The notes under the pieces: generated by a model
The model's database searches: none
What the model was told of the DNA's origin: nothing
The model's input: the letters and a program-made list of their open reading frames with translations, nothing else
Made by a program: the position numbers and the translations under genes
Shown: piece after piece, positions 16,625 through 27,115 of the stretch
Layout of the letters: each line of letters begins with the position of its first letter
Position numbering within the stretch: the first letter of the stretch is position 1
Assembly: GCF_000720115.1 (NCBI RefSeq)
Contig: NZ_JOIR01000014.1
Location: forward strand, 182,700-246,699
Direction: 5' to 3'
Source of the DNA: Streptomyces sp. NRRL F-2580
GTDB lineage: Bacteria > Actinomycetota > Actinomycetes > Streptomycetales > Streptomycetaceae
DNA length: 64,000 bases

Positions 16625-18160
16625 GTGCACCGCAAAGTCATCGCCCCGAGCGTGCTCGCCGCTTCCCTGCTGCTGGTGATCCCGGCGTCGGCGGCGAGTG
16701 CCGGTCCGGGTGCCCCGGGTATCGGCGACCCCTATTACCCGGCCAGCGGCAACGGCGGATACGACGTGTCCCACTACGACCTGCGCCTGCAGTACCAGCC
16801 CAAGACGGACCTGCTCGAAGGCACCGCCACCCTCCTCGCCACCGCCAAGCAGGACCTGTCCCGCTTCAACCTCGACTTCGGCCTCCAGGTCAGCGAGATC
16901 CGCGTCAACGGCACCAAGGCGAAGTTCGCCACGTCCGGCTCCCACGAGCTGGAGGTCACCCCGGCGAAGCCGCTGGCCCGCAACACCCCGCTGACCGTCG
17001 TCGTCAAGTACGCCGGGAAGCCCTCCGAGTTCAAGGTGGACGGCTGGACGGCCTGGCAGCGCACGCCCGACGGCGGTGTGGCGGCGCAGGAGCCCGACTC
17101 GGCGGCCTGGTGGTTCCCGAGCAACGACCACCCGCTGGACAAGGCCACCTTCGACGTCTCCGTCAACGTCCCCGACGGCACCCAGGCCATCAGCAACGGC
17201 GTGCTCCAGTCGCAGACCTCGCGCCTCGGCTGGACCCGGTACAACTGGCGGTCCAACAAGCCGCAGGCCACCTACCTCGCCACCCTGGCCGTCGGCAAGT
17301 TCGACATCACCACCGACACGACCGCGAGCGGGCTGCCGATCGTCAACGCCTACAGCAAGGACCTCGGCGACAACGCGGGCGCGGCGCGCGCGAGCGTGGA
17401 GCGCACCGGCGAGGTCACCGAGTGGCTGGAGGGGGTCTTCGGCCCGTACCCCTTCAACGCGCTGGGCGGTTACGTGCCGAACGTGAACGCCGGCTACGCG
17501 CTGGAGACGCAGACCCGGCCGTTCTACGGCCCGCGCCAGTTCCAGAACGGCGCCAACGTCTCGGTGGTCGTGCACGAGCTGGCCCACCAGTGGTACGGCG
17601 ACAGCGTGTCCGTCGAGGGCTGGAAGGACATCTGGATCAACGAGGGCTTCGCCCGCTACAGCCAGTGGCTGTGGTCGGAGAAGGAGGGCGAGGGCACCGC
17701 GCAGGAGCTCGCCGACTGGGCCTACGCCCTGCGCCCGGCCGAGGACGCGTTCTGGCAGGTCAAGCCGGGTGACCCGGGTCCGGAGAACCAGTTCCACGGG
17801 GCCGTCTACGACCGCGGCGGCATCGCCCTGCAGGCGCTGCGCAACGAGATCGGCGACGAGAAGTTCTTCCAGATCCTCAAGGGGTGGCCGACCGAGCGGG
17901 CCTACGGCAACGCCAAGGTCGGGGACTTCGTGCGCTACGCGGAGAAGGTCTCGGCCAAGCCGCTGGCCCAGCTGTTCGAGACCTGGCTCTACACCCCGGG
18001 CAAGCCCGACGCGTCGGCCCTGAACCCGGCGGCCGGCAAGCCCGCGGCCGGCCGCTCACAGCAGGCCGCTCCCGCGAAGCCGGCGAAGCCCGCCGCGGAG
18101 CCGAAGTCCTGGAAGAAGATCGCGGAGACGAACACGGTCCACACGCACGACGAGCACTGA
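16625..18160 (+). CDS. Secreted M1-family metallopeptidase (aminopeptidase)
   Basis: A 511-residue precursor. A Sec signal (KVIAPSVLAASLLLVIPASAASA) is followed by the M1 N-terminal beta domain and the gluzincin site HELAHQWYGDS (H317, E318, H321) with the third ligand Glu in NEGFARY at residue 340, the expected 18-residue spacing. M1 enzymes remove N-terminal residues from peptides; this one should act extracellularly. It is shorter than full M1 enzymes because the C-terminal helical domain is reduced. It ends in an Ala/Pro/Lys-rich tail (AAPAKPAKPAAEPK) and a His/Asp-rich end (HTHDEH) that might bind metal. GTG start with TGGAG 6 nt upstream. Confidence 0.92.
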   Translation: MHRKVIAPSVLAASLLLVIPASAASAGPGAPGIGDPYYPASGNGGYDVSHYDLRLQYQPKTDLLEGTATLLATAKQDLSRFNLDFGLQVSEIRVNGTKAKFATSGSHELEVTPAKPLARNTPLTVVVKYAGKPSEFKVDGWTAWQRTPDGGVAAQEPDSAAWWFPSNDHPLDKATFDVSVNVPDGTQAISNGVLQSQTSRLGWTRYNWRSNKPQATYLATLAVGKFDITTDTTASGLPIVNAYSKDLGDNAGAARASVERTGEVTEWLEGVFGPYPFNALGGYVPNVNAGYALETQTRPFYGPRQFQNGANVSVVVHELAHQWYGDSVSVEGWKDIWINEGFARYSQWLWSEKEGEGTAQELADWAYALRPAEDAFWQVKPGDPGPENQFHGAVYDRGGIALQALRNEIGDEKFFQILKGWPTERAYGNAKVGDFVRYAEKVSAKPLAQLFETWLYTPGKPDASALNPAAGKPAAGRSQQAAPAKPAKPAAEPKSWKKIAETNTVHTHDEH

Positions 18161-18166
18161 GTCCCG

Positions 18167-19063
18167 TCAGCGGGCGGCGGCGCGCCATCGGGCTCGCGCC
18201 GCCCGCGCGATGGGCAGGTACCGCAGCCGCTCCGGCAGCAGCGGTACGAGGAGCCGCAGGGCCGTGCTGAACCCGCGGAGCCTGCGCTCCTGGGCCGGGC
18301 TCCACTCCAGCCCGAGGGCGGCCCGCGCCTCGGGCGGCATGTACCCGACGGTGACGAAGGCCCGCAGGTGCAGGAACGCCGCCCGCAGGGCGGGCCAGGT
18401 CAGCCGCAGCAGCAGGCGTACGGCCGGGGAACCGGCCTCGGGGCGGGGCAGCGGCACATCGGTGGCGATCAGCTCACGGGCGACCTTGGTGGGCTCTATC
18501 TCCTCGGCCAGCATCCGGCCCCAGTACGTCCAGTACTCCTCGACGCTCTGCGGCATGTCCCGGTCGTGGATGCCGAGGATCCGGCCCACCTGCAGCCACT
18601 CCCGGTAGAGCTGCCGCTCCTGGGCGGGGGTGAAGCGGCGCAGCAGGTAGCGCCCGGCGTACAGGTAGACGGGGAAGCCGGTGGCGTGCACCCAGGAGTA
18701 GCAGGCGGGGTCGAGGGAGTGGTAGCGGCGGCCGCGGGTGTCGGTGCCCTGGATCTCCTTGTGCAGGCGGCGGACCCGGCGGCCCTCCTCGGCGGCTTCC
18801 GCCCCGCCGTACACCCACAGCTGGACCGAGCGCAGCGAGCGCTCGCCGCGGCCCCAGGGGTCGGTGCGGAAGACGGAGTACTGGTCGACACCGGCCCCGA
18901 TCGCGGGGTGGGCGACCTGCAGGGTGAAGGCGGCGGGCAGCATCAGCAGGGCCCGGACGTCGCCGGCGATGGTCCACAGCACCCCGCCCGGGGGCGGCGG
19001 CTCGGGGTCGGTGCGGGGGCGCGCGGGGCGGCTTTCGGACGCGTGGGCTGCCGTGCTTTCCAT
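18167..19063 (-). CDS. Oxygenase MpaB family protein (DUF2236, latex-clearing-protein-like)
   Basis: A 298-residue protein of the MpaB/rubber-oxygenase catalytic domain family, thought to be b-type heme oxygenases. Family segments visible are GDVRALLMLPAAFTLQVAHP near the N-terminus, the ARRYHSLDPACYSWVHATGF-like region (RRYHSLDPACYSWVHATGF) containing a likely His ligand, and EYWTYWGRMLAEEI. No signal peptide. The ATG at 19063 was chosen over an earlier start because homology begins with the Pro-rich leader. Its stop lies 6 bp from the stop of the convergent aminopeptidase. The substrate is not known. Confidence 0.85.
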   Translation of the reverse strand: MESTAAHASESRPARPRTDPEPPPPGGVLWTIAGDVRALLMLPAAFTLQVAHPAIGAGVDQYSVFRTDPWGRGERSLRSVQLWVYGGAEAAEEGRRVRRLHKEIQGTDTRGRRYHSLDPACYSWVHATGFPVYLYAGRYLLRRFTPAQERQLYREWLQVGRILGIHDRDMPQSVEEYWTYWGRMLAEEIEPTKVARELIATDVPLPRPEAGSPAVRLLLRLTWPALRAAFLHLRAFVTVGYMPPEARAALGLEWSPAQERRLRGFSTALRLLVPLLPERLRYLPIARAARARWRAAAR

Positions 19064-19191
19064 GTCACCAGTATGCGAGAGCCAGATGGCCCCGAGCCGG
19101 ACAGAAAGTCGCTGCACGGGTGTTACCCAGAGGTAACCGCGACTGCTTGGATGACGGAGCCGATCTTCCCGCAGGAATGATGGAGTCCCCC

Positions 19192-20181
19192 ATGCCGCAG
19201 AACTCCCCCCGTCGCCACCGTGCCGCCGCGGCGGCCGTAGCGGCGGTCGCCGCCGGCGCCCTGGCCGCCACCTCCGCGCCCGCCGCCTCGGCCGCGGAAG
19301 GCGCCGCCGCCCCGCGGCTCAGCGTCCTGTCGTACAACGTGTTCCTGATGAGCAAGAGCCTGTACCCGAACTGGGGCCAGGACCACCGGGCCGCGGAGAT
19401 CCCCAAGGTCTCCTTCTACCAGGGCCACGACGTGGTCGTGCTCCAGGAGGCCTTCGACAACGGCGCGTCGGACGCGCTGAAGGCCAACTCGGCCGCGCAG
19501 TACCCGTACCAGACCCCGGTCGTCGGCCGCAGCAAGAGCGGCTGGGACGCCACGGGCGGCGCCTACTCCTCCACCACCCCGGAGGACGGCGGCGTCACGA
19601 TCCTCAGCAAGTGGCCGATCGTCCGCAAGGAACAGGTGGTCTACAAGGACGCCTGCGGCGCCGACTGGTGGTCCAACAAGGGCTTCGCGTACGTGGTGCT
19701 GAACGTGAACGGCACGAAGGTGCACGTGGTCGGCACGCACGCCCAGTCCACCGACTCGGGCTGCGGCGCGGGCGAGGCGGCGGACATGCGCGCCCGCCAG
19801 TTCCGCGCGATCGACGCCTTCCTCGACGGGAAGAACATCCCGGCGAACGAGCAGGTCATCGTGGCGGGCGACCTGAACGTCGACTCGCGCACGCCCGAGT
19901 ACGCCGCCCTGCTCGCCAACGCCGACCTGGCGGGCTCCGACACGCGCACGGGCCACCCGTACTCCTTCGACACCGCGCTGAACTCGATAGCGAACTACCG
20001 CTACCCGACCGACCCGCGCGAGGACCTCGACTACGTCCTCTACCGCAAGGGCAACGCCCGTCCCGCGGGCTGGGAGAACAACGTGGTCAAGGAGCAGTCG
20101 GCGCCCTGGACGGTCTCCAGCTGGGGAACCTCCTACACCTACACCAACCTCTCCGACCACTACCCGCTGATCGGCCGCTAG
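19192..20181 (+). CDS. Secreted sphingomyelinase C-like phosphodiesterase
   Basis: A 329-residue precursor with an RR-containing Ala-rich signal (PRRHRAAAAAVAAVAAGALAA). The mature part is an endonuclease/exonuclease/phosphatase-fold enzyme: SVLSYNVFLM at the start, VVVLQEAFD (metal-binding Glu), VGTHAQSTD, VAGDLNVDS (catalytic Asp/Asn) and NLSDHYPL (catalytic His pair). This order matches bacterial neutral sphingomyelinases, which split sphingomyelin into ceramide and phosphocholine outside the cell. The ATG at 19192 has GGAG 6 nt upstream. A strong bidirectional terminator follows. Confidence 0.9.
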   Translation: MPQNSPRRHRAAAAAVAAVAAGALAATSAPAASAAEGAAAPRLSVLSYNVFLMSKSLYPNWGQDHRAAEIPKVSFYQGHDVVVLQEAFDNGASDALKANSAAQYPYQTPVVGRSKSGWDATGGAYSSTTPEDGGVTILSKWPIVRKEQVVYKDACGADWWSNKGFAYVVLNVNGTKVHVVGTHAQSTDSGCGAGEAADMRARQFRAIDAFLDGKNIPANEQVIVAGDLNVDSRTPEYAALLANADLAGSDTRTGHPYSFDTALNSIANYRYPTDPREDLDYVLYRKGNARPAGWENNVVKEQSAPWTVSSWGTSYTYTNLSDHYPLIGR

Positions 20182-20187
20182 CTGCCG

Positions 20188-20224
20188 CGCACCGCACCCG
20201 GTCCGTCCCCCCGGGTGCGGTGCG
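20188..20224. terminator. Bidirectional rho-independent-type hairpin
   Basis: A perfect 14-bp inverted repeat (CGCACCGCACCCGG and its complement) around a 9-nt loop lies between the convergent sphingomyelinase and acyl-CoA synthetase genes. There is no U-tract, which is usual in Streptomyces. Confidence 0.85.
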
Positions 20225-20237
20225 TCGGCTCCACCGG

Positions 20238-22079
20238 TCACGGGGCCGCGTACGGCTCCTCGTACAGTCCGTCGATCAGTGCGCCGTACTTGTCGCGGAT
20301 CACGCGGCGGCGGAGCTTGAGCGAGGGCGTGAGCTCTCCGCTGTCGGGCCCCCACTCCCCGGTCAGCAGCCGGTACCGCTTGATCTGCTCGGTCCGGTTG
20401 AGCCGGGCGTTGGCCGCCTCGACCGCGCGGGCGATCTCCTCCCGGACGGCCGGGTGCGCGGCGAGCCCGGCCGGGGAGGCGGCCTCGATGCCCCGGGCGG
20501 CGGCCCAGACCGGGGCCAGTTCGGGGTCCAGGACCAACAGGGCGACGAGGTACGACCGGCCGTCGCCGTGGACCAGGGCCTGGCCGATCAGGGGGTGCTC
20601 CTTGACCCTGTTCTCCACCAGCGCCGGCGAGACGTTCTTGCCGTTCGAGGTGATGATCAGTTCCTTCTTGCGGTCGGTCAGCCAGAGGAACCCGTCCTCG
20701 TCGAGCCGGCCCACGTCCCCGGTGGGGAACCAGCCCTCCTCGTCGGACGCGCTCTCCACCGTGCCGTCCGGCCGCAGATAGCCGCCGAAGACGGTCGCGC
20801 CGCGGGTGAGGATCTCCCCGTCCTCGGCGAGCCTCAGCTCCAGCCCCTCGATCGGGCGGCCCACCGAGCCGAGCCGGAAGCGGTCCGGGCTGTTGACCGT
20901 GCACACGCCCGCCGTCTCGGTGAGCCCCCAGGCGTCCATGATCGTGATGCCCCAGCCGGCCCAGAAGCGGACCACGTCGATCGGCATCGGCGCGGTGGCG
21001 CTGGCCGTCCAGACCAGCCGGTCCAGCCCGGCCAGCCGCAGCAGCGGGTCCAGCACCTGCTCCTTCGCCCGGGCGTACGACGCTTCGAGCGCGGCCGGGA
21101 CCTCCTCGCCGCGCTCCCGGTGACCGGCCCGGGCGCGGGCCAGGTCGTTCGCGGCCTCGATGGCCGTGCGCTGTGGCTCGGGCAGCTGCGCGAGGACCGC
21201 GCGGACCGAGGCGGCGAGCTTCTCCCACACGCGGGGCACGCCGAAGAACTGCACCGGGTGCAGTTCGCGGACCGCCCCCGCCACGGCGGTGGGGTCGGCG
21301 CACAGCCGTACGTGCGCGGCCCGCAGCAGGGGCAGGTAGATGCCGAGGACCCGCTCGGCGATGTGCGCGAAGGGCAGGTAGCAGAGGTGCTCGGCGTGCT
21401 CGGGCAGGTCCACGTGCCGGTCGAGGCGGATCGCCTGGAGCATGAGGTTGCGGTGGGTCAGCCGCACGCCCTTGGGGTCGCCGGTGGTCCCGGAGGTGTA
21501 GACGACGGTCAGCGGGTCCTCGGGGCGCGTCTCCTGCCAGGCCTTCTCGAAGGCGTCCGCGCGGTGCAGCCGGGCCCCGCTCGCGTGCAGGGAGCCGTAC
21601 GTGGAGTGCCCGCCCGCGTCGGCCGCCTCGGCCACGACGAGGCGCTCCAGCGGAACGGTCGCGTCGGCCAGCAGCGGCTCCCAGCGCAGGAGTTCGCGGG
21701 CGCCCTCGACGACGGCGACCCTGGCCCGGCTGTGGCGCGCGATGTGGGCGATCTGCTCGGGCGCGGAGGTCCCGTACACGGTGACGGGCACGGCGCCGAG
21801 GTGGACGAGGGCGAGGTCGCTGAGCCAGTGCTCGGGGCGGTTGCCCATCATCATCAGGACGTGCTCGCCGCGCTCGACCCCGAGGGCGGCGTATCCGGAG
21901 GCGAGGACGGCCACCTTGCGGCGGACCTCGCTCCAGGTGAGGGTCGCCCAGTCGGCGGAGCCGGGGCCGGCGCGCCACGAGAGGGCGGGCAGTTCCCCGT
22001 GCTCGGCGGCGTTGCGGGCCAGCAGGGCGGGGAGGGTGATCTCTTCGGGTCGTCCGGGCAGTCGCAGGTTCGTGGTCAT
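20238..22079 (-). CDS. Long-chain acyl-CoA synthetase (AMP-forming)
   Basis: A 613-residue ANL-superfamily enzyme that activates fatty acids to acyl-CoA using ATP. The P-loop-like motif is YTSGTTGDPKG (about 183-193); the A5 region reads IMDAWGLTETAG and the hinge/A8 region GWFPTGDVGRLDEDGFLWLTDRKKELI. It has a FadD/FACL-type architecture with the extra C-terminal EQIKRYRLL segment typical of long-chain synthetases. It is divergent from a MerR-family regulator 85 bp away. It sits beside a beta-oxidation block, to which it would supply substrate. Confidence 0.92.
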   Translation of the reverse strand: MTTNLRLPGRPEEITLPALLARNAAEHGELPALSWRAGPGSADWATLTWSEVRRKVAVLASGYAALGVERGEHVLMMMGNRPEHWLSDLALVHLGAVPVTVYGTSAPEQIAHIARHSRARVAVVEGARELLRWEPLLADATVPLERLVVAEAADAGGHSTYGSLHASGARLHRADAFEKAWQETRPEDPLTVVYTSGTTGDPKGVRLTHRNLMLQAIRLDRHVDLPEHAEHLCYLPFAHIAERVLGIYLPLLRAAHVRLCADPTAVAGAVRELHPVQFFGVPRVWEKLAASVRAVLAQLPEPQRTAIEAANDLARARAGHRERGEEVPAALEASYARAKEQVLDPLLRLAGLDRLVWTASATAPMPIDVVRFWAGWGITIMDAWGLTETAGVCTVNSPDRFRLGSVGRPIEGLELRLAEDGEILTRGATVFGGYLRPDGTVESASDEEGWFPTGDVGRLDEDGFLWLTDRKKELIITSNGKNVSPALVENRVKEHPLIGQALVHGDGRSYLVALLVLDPELAPVWAAARGIEAASPAGLAAHPAVREEIARAVEAANARLNRTEQIKRYRLLTGEWGPDSGELTPSLKLRRRVIRDKYGALIDGLYEEPYAAP

Positions 22080-22113
22080 GGGCAGCTCCTGGCCGTTTCA
22101 CATCGTTGGTGCG

Positions 22114-22126
22114 ACAGCAATACTGT
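22114..22126. promoter_or_regulatory. Candidate MerR-type dyad between fadD-like and merR-like genes
   Basis: ACAG-N5-CTGT lies in the 85-bp divergent gap. A TTTCAC/AATACT pair with 17-bp spacing on the plus strand overlaps it. MerR proteins usually bind dyads inside promoter spacers, so this is a reasonable but short operator candidate. Confidence 0.35.
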
Positions 22127-22164
22127 TGAACCCAAGCTGTGGAGCAGAGAGCGAGGCGCAGACG

Positions 22165-22893
22165 ATGGCCGACCAGGCAACCGAGCCGATGCTCACCGTC
22201 GACGAGCTGGCGGCCAGGGCGGGTGTCACCGTGCGCACCGTACGGTTCTACAGCACCCGCGGGCTTTTGCCCCCTCCCGTGATCGGCCCTCGTCGGGTGG
22301 GCCACTACGGGCCGGAGCACCTGTCCCGGCTGGCCCTGATCGAGGAGCTGCAGCACCAGGGCATGACCCTGTCCGCCATCGAGCGCTATCTGGACGCGCT
22401 GCCCGACGACCTGAGCGCCCACGACCTGGCGATCCACCGGGCGATGGTGGCCAGTTGGGCTCCGGACGCGGCCCGGGAGGTCTCGCGCGAGGAGCTGGAG
22501 AAGCGGGCCGGGCGGGCCCTGTCGGACACCGACGTGCGGCGGCTGACGGCGATGAACGTGCTCGCCTCCTCCGGTGACGGGTTCCGGGTGGACGTGGGGC
22601 TGCTGCGGCTGGGGGTCGCGCTGCTCGACGTGCCGATCGCGCACGAGACGATCCTGGCGGCGCGCAGGGTGCTGATGGAGCACGCCAGGTCGGCCGCGCA
22701 CGAGCTGACGGCGCTGTTCCGGGACGAGGTGTGGGGCCCGTTCACGCGGGACGAGAGCGATCCGGAGCGGGTGGAGTCGATGAAGGCGCTGTCGGCGCAC
22801 ATGCAGCCGATGGTGGTCCAGGCCCTGGTGACGGCCTTCCAGCGGTCCCTGCGCGAGGAGTTGCGGGCGGCGTTCGCCTCCGGATCCGGGTAG
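22165..22893 (+). CDS. MerR-family transcriptional regulator
   Basis: A 242-residue regulator. The N-terminal MerR DNA-binding domain (LTVDELAARAGVTVRTVRFY, then the wing with GPRRVGHYGPEHLSRL) covers about residues 10-80. A long helix (EELQHQGMTLSAIERYLDAL) leads into a helical C-terminal domain of about 140 residues with no metal-binding Cys, so it probably senses an organic ligand. It is divergent from the acyl-CoA synthetase, the obvious candidate target; an acyl-CoA or fatty-acid signal is inference. Confidence 0.88.
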   Translation: MADQATEPMLTVDELAARAGVTVRTVRFYSTRGLLPPPVIGPRRVGHYGPEHLSRLALIEELQHQGMTLSAIERYLDALPDDLSAHDLAIHRAMVASWAPDAAREVSREELEKRAGRALSDTDVRRLTAMNVLASSGDGFRVDVGLLRLGVALLDVPIAHETILAARRVLMEHARSAAHELTALFRDEVWGPFTRDESDPERVESMKALSAHMQPMVVQALVTAFQRSLREELRAAFASGSG

Positions 22894-22904
22894 GTTCAGG
22901 GCAC

Positions 22905-23579
22905 ATGGCAGTCATTCACCGCACCACGATGTCGCCCGGCAAACTCGAACTCCTCGCCGACTGGCTCCCGTCGCGGCCCTGGTACCGGGGCGCGAAGGGA
23001 CCTGCCGCTCTCGCCAAGGCCGGCGGCTTCCGGCTCGACGACCCCGAGGGCGAGGTGGGCATCGAGTTCATGGTGGTCACCGACACCTCGGGAGACACGC
23101 CCGTCACCTACCAGGTCCCGCTCACCTACCGCGGAGCGCCCCTGGAGGGCGCGGGAGAGGGCCTGATCGGCACCTCCGAGCACGGGGTGCTGGGCCGCCG
23201 CTGGATCTACGACGGGGCCCACGACCCGGTCCTGGTCGAGCAGTTGCTCGCGCTGCTGGCGGGCCGCGGCGCGGCGCAGAACCAGAGCGAGAGCGGTGTT
23301 CCCGACCCGACGGTCGAGATCCGTTCCGAGGGGGCCGGGGTACCGGCGGGCCTGACCGGTCCCGGGCTCGTGACGGACACCGCCGACGGCACCGTCGTCA
23401 CGGTGGGCCCGGTGGGGCTGGAGCGGCCCGTACTGTCCCTGACCATGGCCCGGGAGCTGCGTACGGGGCCCGCCCCCGCCGCGGACCGCGTCCGCGGGCG
23501 GGTGCTGGCCCGCTGGTCCGCCCCGGACGGCGCCGAGGCGCGTACGACGTTCGCCTTCCTCGCCGACTCCGGCCGGTAG
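22905..23579 (+). CDS. Maltokinase N-terminal cap-like domain protein
   Basis: A 224-residue protein whose N-terminal half (KLELLADWLPSRPWYRGAKG, then GIEFMVVTD and YQVPLTYRGAPLEGA) matches the N-terminal cap domain found before the kinase fold in mycobacterial/streptomycete maltokinases. The catalytic kinase domain is absent, so this is a stand-alone cap domain of unknown function. The C-terminal part has beta strands around APAADRVRGRVLARW. It starts 11 bp after the MerR gene, suggesting co-transcription. Confidence 0.75.
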   Translation: MAVIHRTTMSPGKLELLADWLPSRPWYRGAKGPAALAKAGGFRLDDPEGEVGIEFMVVTDTSGDTPVTYQVPLTYRGAPLEGAGEGLIGTSEHGVLGRRWIYDGAHDPVLVEQLLALLAGRGAAQNQSESGVPDPTVEIRSEGAGVPAGLTGPGLVTDTADGTVVTVGPVGLERPVLSLTMARELRTGPAPAADRVRGRVLARWSAPDGAEARTTFAFLADSGR

Positions 23580-23584
23580 GCGGT

Positions 23585-23624
23585 GGCCGCCCCGGGCCCG
23601 CTCGCGGGCGGGGCCGGGGCGGCC
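23585..23624. terminator. Bidirectional hairpin between convergent genes
   Basis: An 11-bp perfect inverted repeat (GGCCGCCCCGG / CCGGGGCGGCC), with an inner GCCCGC/GCGGGC pairing, separates the cap-domain gene from the hydratase/dehydrogenase stop at 23629. Confidence 0.75.
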
Positions 23625-23628
23625 GGGA

Positions 23629-25800
23629 TCAGTCGCCGTACGTCTCGCCGCGCTCGGCCTTCTCCACGAGGGAGGCGGGCGGGGTGAAGCGCTCGCCGTA
23701 CTTCTCGGCGAGCTCGCGGGCGCGGGCGACGAAGCCCGGCAGACCGCCCTCGTAGCCGTTGATGTACTGGATCACGCCGCCGGTCCAGGCCGGGAAGCCG
23801 ATGCCCATGACGGAGCCGATGTTGGCGTCGGCGATCGAGGTGAGGACGCCCTCGTCGAGGCAGCGGACGGTGTCCACGGCCTCGGAGAAGAGCATCCGCT
23901 CCTTCATGTCCTCGAAGGGGATCCCGGCGTCCGGCTTGGCGAAGTGCTCGCGCAGGCCCGGCCAGATGCCGGCGCGCTTGCCCGCCTCGTCGTACGTGTA
24001 GAAGCCGGCCCCGCCGCTGCGGCCCGGGCGGCCGAACTCGTCGACCATCCGGTCGATGACGGTGTCGGCGGGGTGCTCGGTCCAGGCCCGGCCCTCGGCC
24101 TCGAAGGCCTTGCGGGTCTCGTTGCGGATCTTGCGCGGCAGGGTGAGGGTGAGCTCGTCCATCAGCGAGAGCACCTTGGCCGGGTAGCCGGCCTGGGCGG
24201 CGGCCTGCTCGATCGAGGCGGGCTCGATGCCCTCGCCGACCATGGCCACGCCCTCGTTGATGAACTGGCCGATGACGCGCGAGGTGAAGAAGCCGCGCGA
24301 GTCGTTGACCACGATCGGGGTCTTGTTGATCTGGCGGACCAGGTCGAAGGCGCGGGCGATGGCCTCGTCGCCGGTCTGCTCCCCCTTGATGATCTCGACG
24401 AGCGGCATCTTGTCGACGGGCGAGAAGAAGTGCAGCCCGATGAAGTCGGCGGGCCGCTTCACGCCCTCCGCGAGGCCGGAGATCGGCAGGGTGGAGGTGT
24501 TGGAGCACAGCAGCGCGTCGGGCGCGACGACGCCCTGGATCTCCTGGAACACCTTGTGCTTGAGGGCGGTGTCCTCGAAGACGGCCTCGATGACGGCGTC
24601 GCAGCCCGCCAGGTCGGCGGCGTCCGCGGTCGGGGTGATCCGGGCGAGCAGCTCGGCGCGCTGGGCCTCGGTGCTCCGGCCGCGGGAGACGGCCTTGTCG
24701 AGGAGCTTCTCGGAGTACGCCTTGCCCTTGGCGGCGGCCTCGGCGCTGACGTCCTTCAGCACCACCTCGATGCCCGCGCGGGCGCAGGAGTACGCGATGC
24801 CCGCGCCCATCATGCCGGCGCCGAGGACGGCGACCTTGCGCACCGTGCGCGGCTCGATCCCCTGCGGACGGCTGCGGCCCGCGTTGACGGCCTGGAGGTC
24901 GAAGAAGAACGCCTGGATCATGTTCTTCGCGGTCTGGCCGGTGACGAGCTCGGTGAAGTAGCGGGCCTCGATGGTCAGCGCGGTCTCGAAGTCCACCTGG
25001 GCGCCCTCGACGGCGCAGGCCAGGATGTTGCGCGGGGCCGGGTACGGGGCCCCGTTCAGCTGCTTCTTCAGGTTGGCCGGGAAGGCCGGGAGGTTCGCGG
25101 CGAACCTCGGGTTGGACGGCGTACCGCCCGGGATCTTGTAGCCGGGTACGTCCCAGGGCTGCTTCGACTCGGGGTTCGCGTCGATGAAGGCGCGGGCCTT
25201 GGCGAGCATGTCCTCGGGGGTCTCGGCCAGTTCGTGGACCAGGCCGTTCTCCAGGGCGCGCTTCGGGTTGTACTGGGTGCCCTGGAGCAGCACCTTGAGC
25301 AGCGCGTCGGCGATGCCCATGAGGCGGACGGTGCGGGTGACGCCGCCGCCGGCCGGGAGGAGGCCGAGGGTGACCTCGGGCAGTCCGATCTTGGAGCCGG
25401 GGGCGTCGAGGGCCACGCGGTGGTGGGAGGCGAGGCAGATCTCGTAACCGCCGCCCAGGGCCGCGCCGTTGATGGCGGCGACAACGGGCTTGCCGAGGGT
25501 CTCGATGCGGCGCAGCGAGCGCTTGATCTCGGTCCCGGTGTCGAAGGCGAGCTGCGCGTGCTCGGGGCGCAGCCGGATCATGTCCTTGAGGTCGCCGCCA
25601 GCGAAGAAGGTCTTCTTGGCGGAGGTGAAGATGATGCCGCGGATGGAGTCCTTCTCGGCCTCGGCGCGGTCGGCGATCGCGGCGATGGAGTCCTTGAAGG
25701 CCTGGTTCATCGTGTTCGCGGACTGGTCCGGGTCGTCGAGGACGAGGGTGACGACGCCGGTCTCGTCCTGTTCCCAGCGGATCGTGGTGGACTCGCTCAT
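23629..25800 (-). CDS. Bifunctional enoyl-CoA hydratase / 3-hydroxyacyl-CoA dehydrogenase
   Basis: A 723-residue FadB/FadJ-like fusion for two steps of fatty-acid beta-oxidation. Residues 1-200 form a crotonase domain (AGGDLKDMIRL oxyanion loop; GGGYEICLASHHRVA and GLPEVTLGLLPAGGG retain both catalytic Glu). The second half is a 3-hydroxyacyl-CoA dehydrogenase with NAD-binding VAVLGAGMMGAGIAYSCARAG, ADFIGLHFFSPVDKMPLVEI (catalytic His) and C-terminal dimerisation domains. The C-terminal part has the usual GFPAWTGGVIQYINGYEGG. It is the last gene of a five-gene minus-strand block, 53 bp after the thiolase. Confidence 0.93.
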   Translation of the reverse strand: MSESTTIRWEQDETGVVTLVLDDPDQSANTMNQAFKDSIAAIADRAEAEKDSIRGIIFTSAKKTFFAGGDLKDMIRLRPEHAQLAFDTGTEIKRSLRRIETLGKPVVAAINGAALGGGYEICLASHHRVALDAPGSKIGLPEVTLGLLPAGGGVTRTVRLMGIADALLKVLLQGTQYNPKRALENGLVHELAETPEDMLAKARAFIDANPESKQPWDVPGYKIPGGTPSNPRFAANLPAFPANLKKQLNGAPYPAPRNILACAVEGAQVDFETALTIEARYFTELVTGQTAKNMIQAFFFDLQAVNAGRSRPQGIEPRTVRKVAVLGAGMMGAGIAYSCARAGIEVVLKDVSAEAAAKGKAYSEKLLDKAVSRGRSTEAQRAELLARITPTADAADLAGCDAVIEAVFEDTALKHKVFQEIQGVVAPDALLCSNTSTLPISGLAEGVKRPADFIGLHFFSPVDKMPLVEIIKGEQTGDEAIARAFDLVRQINKTPIVVNDSRGFFTSRVIGQFINEGVAMVGEGIEPASIEQAAAQAGYPAKVLSLMDELTLTLPRKIRNETRKAFEAEGRAWTEHPADTVIDRMVDEFGRPGRSGGAGFYTYDEAGKRAGIWPGLREHFAKPDAGIPFEDMKERMLFSEAVDTVRCLDEGVLTSIADANIGSVMGIGFPAWTGGVIQYINGYEGGLPGFVARARELAEKYGERFTPPASLVEKAERGETYGD

Positions 25801-25853
25801 GGTCACTGCTTTCGTGTCGGTCCGTGCGGAGGAGGGTCTGGGGACAGGACGGT

Positions 25854-27068
<1,215 letters not shown>

Positions 27069-27115
27069 TGGTCAAGCCTTTCGGAGTGTTCTGGGCGGAA
27101 GGGTTCCGGGGAGGT

